Counted from the stretch's first letter, positions 16,374 through 27,263 are shown. The stretch is DNA of 64,000 bases from Algoriphagus lutimaris (GCF_017051705.1 NZ_JAFIDJ010000004.1:124001-188000); one strand, 5' to 3'. A program made the numbers and translations. Notes: generated from the sequence alone by a model not told the origin.

Positions 16374-17806
16374 ATAGATTTTAACTTTGAACTATTTAGT
16401 TTTTGAAAATAAGTTACTGACAAAAATGCCAGCAATGAGATTAGGAGGCCAAATAAATTGGCATCCAAATCGAAAGGTAGAGCTACTTCTGCAATCGTCA
16501 GGCCAGCTGTAACCGACCCACCTGCAATCATAGAAACTACTGCAGCAGTCCCATTGTTTTGATTAAAAAACAATCCTCCAATGACCGGGATTAACAGGCC
16601 CGAAACCATAAATGCATAACTATATAACATCAGGCTAAGCACTTCTGTCATTTGCCATGCAATTAGAATAGCTACTCCACCAATGATTAAGGTAAGGATT
16701 TGACTCAAACGAATTTCTTGCTTGTGTGTCTTCCCTTTCATAAATCTACCCAATAAATCTGTGGTAAGATTACCCGATGCGGCCATCAAACAGGAATCTG
16801 CAGTAGAAAGCACCGCTGAGAAATAAGCGGACATCATTAATCCTAAAATCCCTGCCGGTAAGATCTGGCTCAATAAGACAGGTAATCCCATCTCTGGGTC
16901 CATCCCCAAACCAAAGCCTTCCAATACTCCCTGCTCTACCGCCACTCTGGAAAGTAGACCTAATGAAACTCCAAGGAAAGCCATGATCGGCCATTCAAAT
17001 AAGCCTGCAATAAACCAGGCCTTTTTTGCGGATCGCACGTCCCTCGCTGCAAAGATCCGTTGATAGAGCGTCATACCTACAAACCAAATTGGGACAATAG
17101 TAATTCCCCAATTGGCTAAATCTTGCCAACTTAGGTTTGAAAAGGAAAAGAAAGATGCTGGAAGTGTGCTTGAAATTCCTTCCCATCCACCTACAAAATG
17201 ATAAGCCATTGGTACGCCGATAAACATCAACCCTAGCATCAAAATGATCCATTGAATGGTGTCGGTATAGATCACTGCTTTTAATCCGCCCATCACGGTA
17301 TATACAACTGCAATACCACCCATAATGAGTAAGGCATAATGTAAGTCTAATGCTTCAAATGTCCCTGAAGCCAATTTCGCTCCTGCCAACAATTGTGAAG
17401 AAGTAAATCCCAAGTAGCCCAAAAAACAGATGATTGCAGCGACTCTTGCTGCATTGGAATTATAGAGATGCCCTATAATCTGTGGAAATGTAAAAAAATT
17501 TGAAAAAGCAGGATCTGATTTAACTCTTGGTATCAATAAGACGGCTGCTAACCAAGCCCCCAATAATCCGGTGAAAAGCATCCAGGAGCCTGAAATCCCC
17601 ATGGCAAAACCCAATCCGCCCAAACCTATTGAAAATCCTCCTCCTACATCAGTAGCTACGACGGAAAGTCCAATATGCCAGCTACCTATATTCCTCCCCC
17701 CTACGTAATAATCCTCCTGATCTGTGTTTTTCTTCATGTAAAAAAATCCCACACCTAGCATTGCCAGCATGTAGGCCAAAAAGATCCCCAGATCTATCCA
17801 ACTCAT
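16370..17806 (-). CDS. Sodium:solute symporter (SSS family)
   Basis: A 478-residue membrane protein with about 13 helices. Typical SSS features are the N-terminal YYVGGRNIGSWHIGLSVVATDVGGG segment split around the first substrate helix, GGLKAVIYTDTIQWIIL, and SAYFSAVLSTADSCLMAASG near residue 325-345, which carries the Na+-site serine and threonine. It takes up a small organic solute with Na+. The solute is likely an amino acid or peptide derivative, given the acetyltransferase and racemase downstream, but that is inference. First gene of its operon. Confidence 0.92.
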   Translation of the reverse strand: MSWIDLGIFLAYMLAMLGVGFFYMKKNTDQEDYYVGGRNIGSWHIGLSVVATDVGGGFSIGLGGLGFAMGISGSWMLFTGLLGAWLAAVLLIPRVKSDPAFSNFFTFPQIIGHLYNSNAARVAAIICFLGYLGFTSSQLLAGAKLASGTFEALDLHYALLIMGGIAVVYTVMGGLKAVIYTDTIQWIILMLGLMFIGVPMAYHFVGGWEGISSTLPASFFSFSNLSWQDLANWGITIVPIWFVGMTLYQRIFAARDVRSAKKAWFIAGLFEWPIMAFLGVSLGLLSRVAVEQGVLEGFGLGMDPEMGLPVLLSQILPAGILGLMMSAYFSAVLSTADSCLMAASGNLTTDLLGRFMKGKTHKQEIRLSQILTLIIGGVAILIAWQMTEVLSLMLYSYAFMVSGLLIPVIGGLFFNQNNGTAAVVSMIAGGSVTAGLTIAEVALPFDLDANLFGLLISLLAFLSVTYFQKLNSSKLKSI

Positions 17807-18185
17807 ACCCTATTTTGATTTGTAATAAATTCATTCTAAATTATAACTTTTCAAAGTTATGCTTTTATGCTCAATTAATCGAATTTTGAGCTTTTTAATA
17901 TTGATTTTTTATTATTAGTATAATTAATTATTGGAATAGTTTAATTTTTAAGCTTTCAAGAAAATTGGCTTTTTATTCCTGAAAAAATGGTTGAAGTCTA
18001 TTACTTTATGTTCCCCAACTAATTCCTTATGGGCAAGGAGCGCTAAAAATTCAATGAAGTCTTTAATTCTCTTTATACTATTTATAAAATAAAACAATGC
18101 TATCTATTTAATTAGCGCCATTCTATTTCTTTTTAGATTGGAGGTCTATGGTTTATCTAAAGATTTTTTTTGTAATCATACACGA
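17807..18185. other. AT-rich intergenic region upstream of the symporter
   Basis: About 380 bases, markedly AT-rich, without a gene. It holds a perfect 8-base-pair hairpin ATAACTTT/AAAGTTAT at 17843-17860, which contains the candidate symporter -7 box. It also holds a wider inverted repeat GCGCTAA (18040-18046) and TTAGCGC (18112-18118) 65 bases apart. The region marks the left border of a stretch that looks less conserved than its flanks. Confidence 0.5.
17852..17859 (-). promoter_or_regulatory. Candidate -7 promoter box of the symporter operon
   Basis: The complement reads TAACTTTG, a perfect match to the Bacteroidota -7 element TAnnTTTG, about 46 bases before the ATG. No good TTTG lies at the -33 position, so the assignment is tentative. 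Confidence 0.35.
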
Positions 18186-19058
18186 TCATTCAAAGCTGTC
18201 AAACTCTACAAAATCATATTCAGGGGAAGCCTCCAAAAGTTGTCGTAAAATTGGCACATGACCATTACCAAAAATGACAAGGATACGATCATTTTTACTT
18301 TCTGTTATTTTCTGAATATTTCGAAAAATTCGCATATTTCTGTTATACCACCACATTGAAACAATATCAGCGCCTCTATAATCATCAAGTTTAAAATCAC
18401 CAACCAAATAAGCACCATATCCATAATTGTGAGATTCACGAGAGTTCATCCATTTAAATACATCTAGGAGATTCGTAGTTGAAATAAGTTTCTTTTCTTC
18501 TTCATACCAATCTCTCATATATTCATCGTATGGATCATTACTTTGAAAATCATAATCTTTGAATAACTCTTTGTAAGAAATAGAATCCTTTTTCTCCATA
18601 TCATCTGCATAGCTCCAAGCATTTATTGCATAGATTGTGTCAAGATCAAGCTCAGTAGCTAGGCGAATTCCTAACTGAAAACTTTCACTACGTTCCTCAC
18701 GAAATTCACCATTTTTATATCTACGAAGTTTGTCTGTAGCCTTCCATTTATCCGATGCTTCAATTGCAACCTTGTTAGGTTTAAATCTTTTTATGTACTC
18801 CACCAATTCTGTGACTTCAGATTTTTTGGGCTCAATCAAAACATCAATCTTTAACTTGTCTTCCGTTTTCAACACATCAAGACCTGGATAGTCAAAGTGG
18901 AAAGTCCCAACAACCAAGACTTGAGTTTTACTCTTGGGAAAGAACTCAGATGGTAGTTTCAATTGTGAATCTTTTGGAGTTTGTTGATCAGTGCATGATG
19001 AAAAAAGCAATAGAATCAAGCCTATAAGTAAATTACTAAAAGAGGGGAGAAGCTTCAT
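18186..19058 (-). CDS. DUF5694-like lipoprotein (TIKI/TraB-type fold)
   Basis: A 290-residue protein with a lipoprotein signal (LILLLFSSC22). The segment VLVVGTFHFDYPG (about 47-59), the strand KVAIEAS and the C-terminal RILVIFGNGHVPILRQLL resemble the TraB/TIKI metal-dependent fold, and the overall order fits what I recall of DUF5694. No substrate is known. It is a single gene flanked by AT-rich non-coding DNA with unusual inverted repeats. Its codon use looks more A/T-rich than the housekeeping neighbours, consistent with an acquired accessory gene. Confidence 0.72.
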   Translation of the reverse strand: MKLLPSFSNLLIGLILLLFSSCTDQQTPKDSQLKLPSEFFPKSKTQVLVVGTFHFDYPGLDVLKTEDKLKIDVLIEPKKSEVTELVEYIKRFKPNKVAIEASDKWKATDKLRRYKNGEFREERSESFQLGIRLATELDLDTIYAINAWSYADDMEKKDSISYKELFKDYDFQSNDPYDEYMRDWYEEEKKLISTTNLLDVFKWMNSRESHNYGYGAYLVGDFKLDDYRGADIVSMWWYNRNMRIFRNIQKITESKNDRILVIFGNGHVPILRQLLEASPEYDFVEFDSFE

Positions 19059-19121
19059 GATTAAATAGTAGTGTTTCCTAGGTAGATGCTGTTTAGCTGC
19101 TAAAGGTTGCTTCCGGATTTC

Positions 19122-19232
19122 CGCTAACGATCTTGTATATGAAAAGTAGAGGATTTAAACTACCAACTTTTCAGTTTCACATTGACCTTTATTTTTTTGT
19201 GTTTATACTTTTTTGGATTACCATTTACACCG
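19122..19232. repeat. Candidate repeated intergenic element with inverted repeat
   Basis: The stretch starts CGCTAACG (19122-19129) and contains TGAAAAG (19140-19146) matched by CTTTTCA (19167-19173), a perfect 7-base inverted repeat. It ends near ACACCGCTATTTTTT, which overlaps the 3' end of the CPBP gene. The same word order appears to me in intergenic gaps of other Bacteroidota accessory regions, but that is recollection and only one copy is present here. Confidence 0.35.
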
Positions 19233-20006
19233 CTATTTTTTAATTACTTTGTTATAGCCTTTTACTAAATCTTTTCTTCTGACATAAAAAACAATCATCA
19301 TCATAATTGACATATAGAGTATAAAAATCCAAAAGGTAATCATGCTTCCAGTAAACTCCGGTAAAATAAGGAGGTAATTAAAAGCTGCATTGGCACCGAT
19401 ATGAGCCAGTATAGATGTTAGTACGCTTTTTGTGTAGTAATAAATCCAACTAATAAAAAGTGTCCCCAGAATAACCCATAATAAAAAAACCATAAAGTTC
19501 ATTTGTAATGGAACCCCTGCTCCAATCAGATATGCCGGAAAATGCCAGAAACCCCATATTAGACCAAGTATTATACTTGAATAGAACAGATTGAATTTAT
19601 TCATCAATCTTGGAAGTAAAAATCCTCTCCAGCCATATTCCTCTCCAAGTGCTATTAATATGATAACAACAATTTGAGGCATCAGTTGATAAGTTCTTAA
19701 GCTAAACTTTGAAACATCAAAATTCAAGAATGTGAGCATCGCTAAAGAACCAACCAGAGGAATTCCTATCAAGGAAAGAATAAGCCATTTGATTCTCGTT
19801 TTCTTAATTGTTTGTTTAACAAATAATTCATAAACACCTTTCTTTCCTTTATTGATCGCTGTATATACAAGAGCAAGAATTGATGGTGTAAAAACAGATA
19901 ATATGGATAAGTTGGAATTATTTGTTTCGTAAGAGATATAACAAATTAATGAACTTAAGCCTAAAGCAAATGTGGAGAATAGGATGATTTCCTTTTTTTC
20001 TTGCAT
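19233..20006 (-). CDS. CPBP family intramembrane metalloprotease
   Basis: A 257-residue membrane protein with about seven helices. The CPBP catalytic motifs are present: EExxxR at 122-127 (GEEYGWRGFLL), then FWH with H155 (GFWHFPAYL), and a third histidine in ILAHIGANAAFN. Family members process prenylated or membrane proteins and often give self-immunity to bacteriocins; the local substrate is unknown. I chose the ATG complementary to 20004-20006 over a TTG six bases upstream. It stands alone between non-coding stretches next to the DUF5694 gene. Confidence 0.9.
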   Translation of the reverse strand: MQEKKEIILFSTFALGLSSLICYISYETNNSNLSILSVFTPSILALVYTAINKGKKGVYELFVKQTIKKTRIKWLILSLIGIPLVGSLAMLTFLNFDVSKFSLRTYQLMPQIVVIILIALGEEYGWRGFLLPRLMNKFNLFYSSIILGLIWGFWHFPAYLIGAGVPLQMNFMVFLLWVILGTLFISWIYYYTKSVLTSILAHIGANAAFNYLLILPEFTGSMITFWIFILYMSIMMMIVFYVRRKDLVKGYNKVIKK

Positions 20007-20200
20007 ACTCAAAGTTTATAATTTTGACAGATCTGAAAATAGTCTTCTTTTTTCTGTAATCTAATTTTATCTACTTATCAACTAACTCATTCAGTCTTTC
20101 AAAACAGGAAATAATCTTCTCAAAAAATCACACCTATCCCTGCTCCGAACCTAATCCCCTGAAAAATACTTAAATACTAACTCACACCCTCCAAAAAACC

Positions 20201-20246
20201 AAGAGTTGCGCATATATCCCAAAAAATGAATATATACGCAACTCTT
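20201..20246. repeat. Long inverted repeat (16 of 17 paired bases)
   Basis: AAGAGTTGCGCATATAT at 20201-20217 is matched by ATATATACGCAACTCTT at 20230-20246 with one mismatch and a 12-base loop. No T-run follows on either strand, so it is not an intrinsic terminator. It lies just downstream of the sdh terminator and belongs to no recognisable gene. Confidence 0.8.
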
Positions 20247-20276
20247 ACTTCATCTAATACAATCTACCCAAAACCA

Positions 20277-20304
20277 AAAAAAGCCGACTAATGTCGGCTT
20301 TTCT
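20277..20304 (-). terminator. Terminator of the sdhCAB operon
   Basis: On the minus strand AAGCCGACATTAGTCGGCTTTTTTT forms an 8-base-pair stem with a 4-base loop and a run of seven T, about 20 bases after the sdhB stop. Confidence 0.88.
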
Positions 20305-20322
20305 CAATGATTAAGTTGTTAT

Positions 20323-21072
20323 TTAAACATTATCGCTACTGATGACTGCAGAGAAATACTCTCTATTCATTCTCGCAATGTTTGTCAAACTGATTTCTTT
20401 TGGACATTCTGCCGCACAAGCTCCGGTATTAGTACATGCTCCAAAACCTTCCGCATCCATTTGAGCGATCATTTTTTCTGCTCTGGTTTTTTTCTCTACC
20501 TGACCCTGTGGCAACAAAGCCAACTGAGAGATTTTGGCGGAAGTAAATAGCATCGCAGAAGCATTCTTACACGCCGCTACACAAGCTCCACATCCAATAC
20601 AAGTCGCTGCGTCAAATGCTTCATCTGCAATGACCTTGGGAATTGGAATCTCATTTGCATCTGGAACACCACCTGTGTTGACGGAAACGTACCCTCCAGC
20701 CTGGATAATTCTATCGAATGCTGATCTGTCTACCACCAAATCTTTTACCACTGGAAATGCTTTCGCTCTCCAAGGTTCAATGGTAATGGTATCTCCATCT
20801 GAGAAAGATCTCATGTGTAGCTGACAAGTAGTAGTCTGCTGAGGTCCATGAGGCTTTCCATTGATGTACAAGGAACACATCCCGCAAATACCTTCACGGC
20901 AATCGTGGTCAAAGTGTACCGGGTCTTCTCCTTTTTCGGAAAGTTCCTCATTCAGTACATCCAACATTTCTAAAAAGGACATATCCTTGGAAATTCCATC
21001 CAATGGATAATTGACAAAACCTCCTTGATCAGAAGCGTTCTTTTGTCTCCATACTTTCAATGTCAATTTCAT
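20323..21072 (-). CDS. sdhB: Succinate dehydrogenase/fumarate reductase iron-sulfur subunit
   Basis: A 249-residue electron-transfer subunit. The 2Fe-2S cluster cysteines are C58, C63, C66 and C83 (CREGICGMC...C). The C-terminal ferredoxin domain carries [12 protein letters not shown] (158-169) and [12 protein letters not shown] (213-224) for the 4Fe-4S and 3Fe-4S clusters. It passes electrons from the flavoprotein to the membrane cytochrome b and quinone. Last gene of the sdhCAB operon, 25 bases after sdhA, followed by a clear terminator. Confidence 0.97.
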   Translation of the reverse strand: MKLTLKVWRQKNASDQGGFVNYPLDGISKDMSFLEMLDVLNEELSEKGEDPVHFDHDCREGICGMCSLYINGKPHGPQQTTTCQLHMRSFSDGDTITIEPWRAKAFPVVKDLVVDRSAFDRIIQAGGYVSVNTGGVPDANEIPIPKVIADEAFDAATCIGCGACVAACKNASAMLFTSAKISQLALLPQGQVEKKTRAEKMIAQMDAEGFGACTNTGACAAECPKEISLTNIARMNREYFSAVISSDNV

Positions 21073-21097
21073 ATAGCTATGAATTTTAGTCTAGCGA

Positions 21098-23032
<1,935 letters not shown>

Positions 23033-23045
23033 ACGGGACTATGGA

Positions 23046-23729
23046 TTAGCTCTGTGTAAAATAGATGTACAGCGGCATACTTGCGAAAAGCGCAGGTACC
23101 ACAATGCAATAAAGTTTGCCTAAGCCTTCGATGGCTGGCGTGTATTTTTTATGGTTCAAACCCAACGTCTGGAAGGCACTGGCGAATCCATGGGAAAGGT
23201 GAATACCCAAAAAGATCATCGCGATGACATAAAGTGCAACCATCCATTCAATCTGGAATGCAGCCTTCACAATGGTGTATAAATCCTTGTACTCTTCACC
23301 ACCATAAGTGACAGTTGGGATTGAACCCCAATGCATCTGAGCCCAAAAGCTCTGCATATGCACCACAATAAATAATAGGATGATAGTTCCTAATACCCCC
23401 ATGTTTCTGGAAGCAGCGCTTGAATTGGTAGACGCCTTAGAAACAGCATAACCAACAGGCCTTGCCGCTTTATTCTTGCTAGAAAGCATAATCGAATAAA
23501 TGACATGTCCTATGATAGAGATGTAAGTCAAATATGACAACAACTTTACCGCAGGATTGGTAGTCATAAACTTAGCGTAAATATTAAATGCTTCGCCTCC
23601 GTCACTTTTAAATAAAAGTAAGTTTCCGGAAACGTGCCCTGTCAAAAACAGGATGAGGAAAAGTCCGGTCAATGCCATGATCAATTTCCTGCCTAGTGTG
23701 CTACTTAAGGTTTTGGTAACCCAGCTCAT
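23046..23729 (-). CDS. sdhC: Succinate dehydrogenase cytochrome b subunit (type B)
   Basis: A 227-residue membrane anchor with five helices. Haem-ligand histidines sit within helices at TGHVSGN (about 31-37), SIIGHVIYSI, VVHMQSFWAQMHWGS and LGIHLSHGFASAFQTLG. This is the single-subunit di-haem cytochrome b558 type that replaces SdhC plus SdhD. It binds quinone and anchors SdhAB on the inner membrane. First gene of the operon; a candidate Bacteroidota promoter lies about 50 bases upstream. Confidence 0.93.
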   Translation of the reverse strand: MSWVTKTLSSTLGRKLIMALTGLFLILFLTGHVSGNLLLFKSDGGEAFNIYAKFMTTNPAVKLLSYLTYISIIGHVIYSIMLSSKNKAARPVGYAVSKASTNSSAASRNMGVLGTIILLFIVVHMQSFWAQMHWGSIPTVTYGGEEYKDLYTIVKAAFQIEWMVALYVIAMIFLGIHLSHGFASAFQTLGLNHKKYTPAIEGLGKLYCIVVPALFASMPLYIYFTQS

Positions 23730-23776
23730 ACAGTTAGTGCGATTAGATTAGAACGAATTCTTATAATTATTGGAGC

Positions 23777-23808
23777 CAAATTTACATTTGGATGACTTAG
23801 TAAACAAT
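23777..23808 (-). promoter_or_regulatory. Candidate promoter of sdhCAB
   Basis: On the minus strand the -7 box is TAAATTTG (complement of 23777-23784), a perfect TAnnTTTG. An ATTG lies 20 bases upstream (complement of 23805-23808) at the -33 position. The predicted start point gives a leader of roughly 40 bases. Confidence 0.5.
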
Positions 23809-23972
23809 CCAAGTAAATAAGGATTGCTTATTTTAATCGTTTCTAAATAACTAAATTCATTTATGCTATTTTAGTATTTGATTTGGTACTGCAACACTTT
23901 GTTAAATTTTATTGTTTGATTTTAACTGGATTTTCTACTTTCTTCCGTTTATTTCGTATAGGTAGAAAATCA

Positions 23973-23980
23973 TAGTTTTG
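23973..23980 (+). promoter_or_regulatory. Candidate -7 box of the CHU_C protein gene
   Basis: TAGTTTTG is a perfect TAnnTTTG about 65 bases before the ATG. Upstream there is only a partial -33 match (TTTC, 17 bases away), so this is tentative. Confidence 0.35.
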
Positions 23981-24045
23981 AATTACCAACAAACCACGTT
24001 TTCTAGAAAAACGTATCTCAAATTGACCCGATCAAATTGACCAAC

Positions 24046-26826
24046 ATGAAACTGAAACTTTCCTTAGGATTTTTTTTACTATTCTTTCTCTTCGGTTTGT
24101 CCAATGCTTGGGCAACACACATCAGAGCAGGTGAAATCATTGCTGAAAGAATTTCCGTCCAAACTCTTACCTACAGGATTATTGTTGTTGGGTATACAGA
24201 TACCCGATCCAGTGTAGTTTTCGGTCCTGGTAACATCAATTTTGGAGATGGACGCGACGAACAACTTAATACTGAAAGTGATTTTTCTTTGGTGGAAAGT
24301 TTAGGTGATCAAATTGAAAAAAACACGTTTGTCATCACCCACACCTACCAAGGCCCTGGAGTTTATAATATTCGTTTTCAGGAATTTAATAGAAATGACC
24401 GTACTCTAAATATGGACAATTCGGTCGACACTCCTTTTTATGTAGAAACTCAAATTACCATTGACCCATTTATCGGAGTCAACAATTCACCGGTTTTGAC
24501 CATCCCACCTGTAGATAATGGAGCCATCAATTCCAGATATATCCATAATCCTGGTGCATATGACCCGGATGGGGACAGTTTGGCCTATGAAATGGATATC
24601 CCAAAACAGGCTTTTCAACGACCAGTAAATAACTATAGAAGCCCAGCTTCTTCAGAATTTAGCTTTAATCAGCAAGATGGAAGCACTCCAGCTTTCTTAA
24701 CTTTAGACCCCATTTTTGGAGATTTAATATGGGATGCCCCGGGAACAGCGGGGCAGTTTAATGTGGCTTTTAAAATCAAGGAATTTCGGAAACTTGATGG
24801 AGAATGGGTGCAGATTGGCTATGTGATCCGCGATATGCAGATCATTATCGAGAATTCGGATAACCGAAGACCTGAATTAATATTACCTCCAGATATCTGT
24901 GTGGAAGCCGGAACTCTCATTGAAGAAATTATTCAAGGTTCCGATCCGGATGGGGACCCAATCAGAATTGATGTATATGGAGAACCTATAGAAATTACGA
25001 CCTCACCAGCTACCTATTCTCCAGATGATGGCGATTACCAACCTAGCCCGGGCATTGTAAACTTCAGTTGGCAGACAGTCTGCAATCATGTAAGAGCAAG
25101 GGAATATGATGTACGTGTCCGCATTTCGGATCAGCCTGCTTCAGGGCCTAGTTTGGTAGATATCCAGACCTGGAGAATCAAAGTGATCGGTCCACCTCCT
25201 GTATTTGACGACATTGAACAACAAGCAGGCAGGACCGCCGAACTTACTTGGGATCCTTATACTTGCTCAAATTCTGCCAGTGAAATGCAGGTTTGGAGAA
25301 GAATTAATTCTGATCCATACGAACCAGACAGCTGTGAAACGGGCATACGTCCAGGCTATGAATTGGTAGGAATTACTGATATGTCTACCTTCAGCTTCAC
25401 GGATCTTAATGGTTCTGAAGGGTTAGATCCGGGCAATACCTATTGTTACAGATTGGTTGCTGCATTCCCATCTCCTAGATCGGGAGAAAGTGTAGTGTCG
25501 GAAGAAATCTGTATCACGGTGGATGTGGATGTACCCATCATCACCAATGTCAGTGTAGAAAATACCGATCCTTCCGATGGAGAAATCTTTGTAAAATGGA
25601 CACCGCCATATGACATAGACCGAACTGTCTATCCAGGACCATTCACCTATGAATTACTCAGAAACACAGGGTTTGACGGCGACCAAGATCAAATTTCTCT
25701 TGGAGTCACTTCCGATACCTTGTTTACTGACACAGGATTGAATACTGAAAACTTGGTCTATAACTACGAGGTAATCCTATTAGACCGTGACACCAAAATT
25801 GACACCTCCTCTAAAGCATCTTCTGTTTGGTTGCAGCCGACCATCATTAATCAGGCTATTGAATTGAACTGGGAATTCAAAGTTCCATGGAATAATGCAG
25901 TGCAGCAATACACGCATGAAGTGTATAGAAATAGAACGGACGCGGCTTCTCAAGATGAGGACACCTTTGTGAAAATAGCAGAAGTAGATGTCACTCAGGA
26001 TGGTTTTACCTACTTGGATGATGGCAGCTTTAACGGCATTCCACTGGAAAGAGAAATTGAGTATTGCTACTATGTCATTACTAAAGGTTCTTATAATGTA
26101 GATGGTTTGGTATATCCATTAGAAAACAAGTCTCAAATCGTTTGTGCAAAACCTGATGACAACAGATTGCCATGTCCACCAGTATTGACTTTTGAGGGAC
26201 CTCTCTGTGAGGAGTACTTGGCGGAGCAACCATGTAACACGTCCACTTTCTACCACGATTTGAGTTGGGAGCCTGACTTCGGTGGAGAATGCGACGACGA
26301 GTTGAGTGGATTTAGATTGTATTACACCTCAGATGGAGAGGACAGCGAATTTACCCTAATTAAAGAAATTTCGGCACTGGAATTACAAACTCGAATCAGC
26401 CAGTTGACTACCTACAGAGGTTGTTATTACATTACAGCGGTGGATCGATCTGGAAATGAAAGTGAGCCAAGTAATATCGTATGCGTAGAAAATTGTCCTT
26501 CTTATAATCTTCCAAATGCATTTACTCCGAATGGAGATGGTCTGAATGAGACCTTCATGGCATTTGATAATCCATTCTCAGAGTGTCCACGATTCGTGAT
26601 TGGAGTGGAAATATTCATTGTCAACAGATGGGGTGCAGAGGTATTCTCTTACAACAGCCTTGAATCGAATGAAAATGACATTTTCATCAGATGGGACGGA
26701 AGAGACAAGAATGGAAATGAACTTCCAGCGGGTACTTACTATTATTCTGGTACAGTTACTTATGATGTATTAGACCCTAGCCAACAATCTGAAAGTTTAA
26801 AAGGAACAATACAACTAATACGATGA
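24046..26826 (+). CDS. Large secreted protein with gliding-motility/T9SS C-terminal (CHU_C) domain
   Basis: A 926-residue surface or secreted protein starting at the ATG at 24046. It has a signal peptide (1-24, ending AWAT) and a PKD-like N-terminal region with GDGRDE and Ca-binding-like DPDGDSLAY and DPDGDPIRI repeats. Several fibronectin-III-like modules span about residues 370-810. The C-terminal domain begins NAFTPNGDGLNETF and ends GTIQLIR, the type B sorting domain read by the type IX secretion system. Paired cysteines suggest disulfides outside the cell. Likely an adhesin or cell-surface structural protein; ligand unknown. It overlaps the next gene by four bases. Confidence 0.9.
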   Translation: MKLKLSLGFFLLFFLFGLSNAWATHIRAGEIIAERISVQTLTYRIIVVGYTDTRSSVVFGPGNINFGDGRDEQLNTESDFSLVESLGDQIEKNTFVITHTYQGPGVYNIRFQEFNRNDRTLNMDNSVDTPFYVETQITIDPFIGVNNSPVLTIPPVDNGAINSRYIHNPGAYDPDGDSLAYEMDIPKQAFQRPVNNYRSPASSEFSFNQQDGSTPAFLTLDPIFGDLIWDAPGTAGQFNVAFKIKEFRKLDGEWVQIGYVIRDMQIIIENSDNRRPELILPPDICVEAGTLIEEIIQGSDPDGDPIRIDVYGEPIEITTSPATYSPDDGDYQPSPGIVNFSWQTVCNHVRAREYDVRVRISDQPASGPSLVDIQTWRIKVIGPPPVFDDIEQQAGRTAELTWDPYTCSNSASEMQVWRRINSDPYEPDSCETGIRPGYELVGITDMSTFSFTDLNGSEGLDPGNTYCYRLVAAFPSPRSGESVVSEEICITVDVDVPIITNVSVENTDPSDGEIFVKWTPPYDIDRTVYPGPFTYELLRNTGFDGDQDQISLGVTSDTLFTDTGLNTENLVYNYEVILLDRDTKIDTSSKASSVWLQPTIINQAIELNWEFKVPWNNAVQQYTHEVYRNRTDAASQDEDTFVKIAEVDVTQDGFTYLDDGSFNGIPLEREIEYCYYVITKGSYNVDGLVYPLENKSQIVCAKPDDNRLPCPPVLTFEGPLCEEYLAEQPCNTSTFYHDLSWEPDFGGECDDELSGFRLYYTSDGEDSEFTLIKEISALELQTRISQLTTYRGCYYITAVDRSGNESEPSNIVCVENCPSYNLPNAFTPNGDGLNETFMAFDNPFSECPRFVIGVEIFIVNRWGAEVFSYNSLESNENDIFIRWDGRDKNGNELPAGTYYYSGTVTYDVLDPSQQSESLKGTIQLIR

Positions 26827-27263
26827 GTCAAAAGCGATCCATCATATTCTTTGATGGGGTATGCAACTTGTGTAATACTTCTATTGATTTTGTAATCCAA
26901 AGAGACAAAAAGGATCATTTCTTAGTGGGAGCTTTGCAAGATGAAACCAGTAAAAAGGTTCTTGAGGAGTTCGAGGTAGATAAAAACTACCTAGACTCTA
27001 TTTTACTTCTCGAATCAAATCAAATCTATTATAAAAGTACTGCCGCCCTAAAAATCGCAAAAAATCTTTCAGGACTATGGCCTCTTTTACACCCTCTGAT
27101 CATACTTCCAGAAAGTTTTAGAGATTTCTTTTATGACTGGATTGGTAAAAACAGATACAAGTGGTTTGGAAAAAAATCTACCTGTAGACTTCCCACCGAA
27201 AAGGAACGACAGAAATTCTTAACAGAAGAAAATCTTCCTGACTATCTCTCTGCAAAAGTCTAG
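26823..27263 (+). CDS. DCC family thiol-disulfide oxidoreductase-like protein
   Basis: A 146-residue member of the DCC (DUF393) family. The name-giving motif is FFDGVCNLCN (about residues 9-18), a CxxC in a thioredoxin-like setting, followed by IYYKSTAALKIAKNL and a C-terminal RLPTEKER. The family is predicted to be redox-active but the reaction is not established. It overlaps the stop of the large CHU_C gene (ATGA), although a functional link is not obvious. Confidence 0.9.
   Translation: MSQKRSIIFFDGVCNLCNTSIDFVIQRDKKDHFLVGALQDETSKKVLEEFEVDKNYLDSILLLESNQIYYKSTAALKIAKNLSGLWPLLHPLIILPESFRDFFYDWIGKNRYKWFGKKSTCRLPTEKERQKFLTEENLPDYLSAKV

Larger units (their letters stand above)
20007..20322. 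other. Intergenic region between CPBP gene and sdhB
   Basis: About 315 bases with no gene. Besides the sdh terminator at 20277-20304 it holds a near-perfect 17-base inverted repeat at 20201-20246. Nothing else is identifiable; the remainder is A/T-rich. Confidence 0.55.
23730..24045. other. Divergent intergenic region between sdhC and the CHU_C protein gene
   Basis: About 315 bases without a gene. It carries candidate promoters for both directions (23777-23808 minus and 23973-23980 plus). The middle is A/T-rich with several TTTG/CAAA words and no other clear structure. Confidence 0.55.

Noticed and set aside
17843-17860. Perfect 8-base hairpin as a terminator upstream of the symporter
   Set aside because: It is A/T-only apart from one G-C pair and lies upstream of the start; it more likely reflects the -7 box itself.
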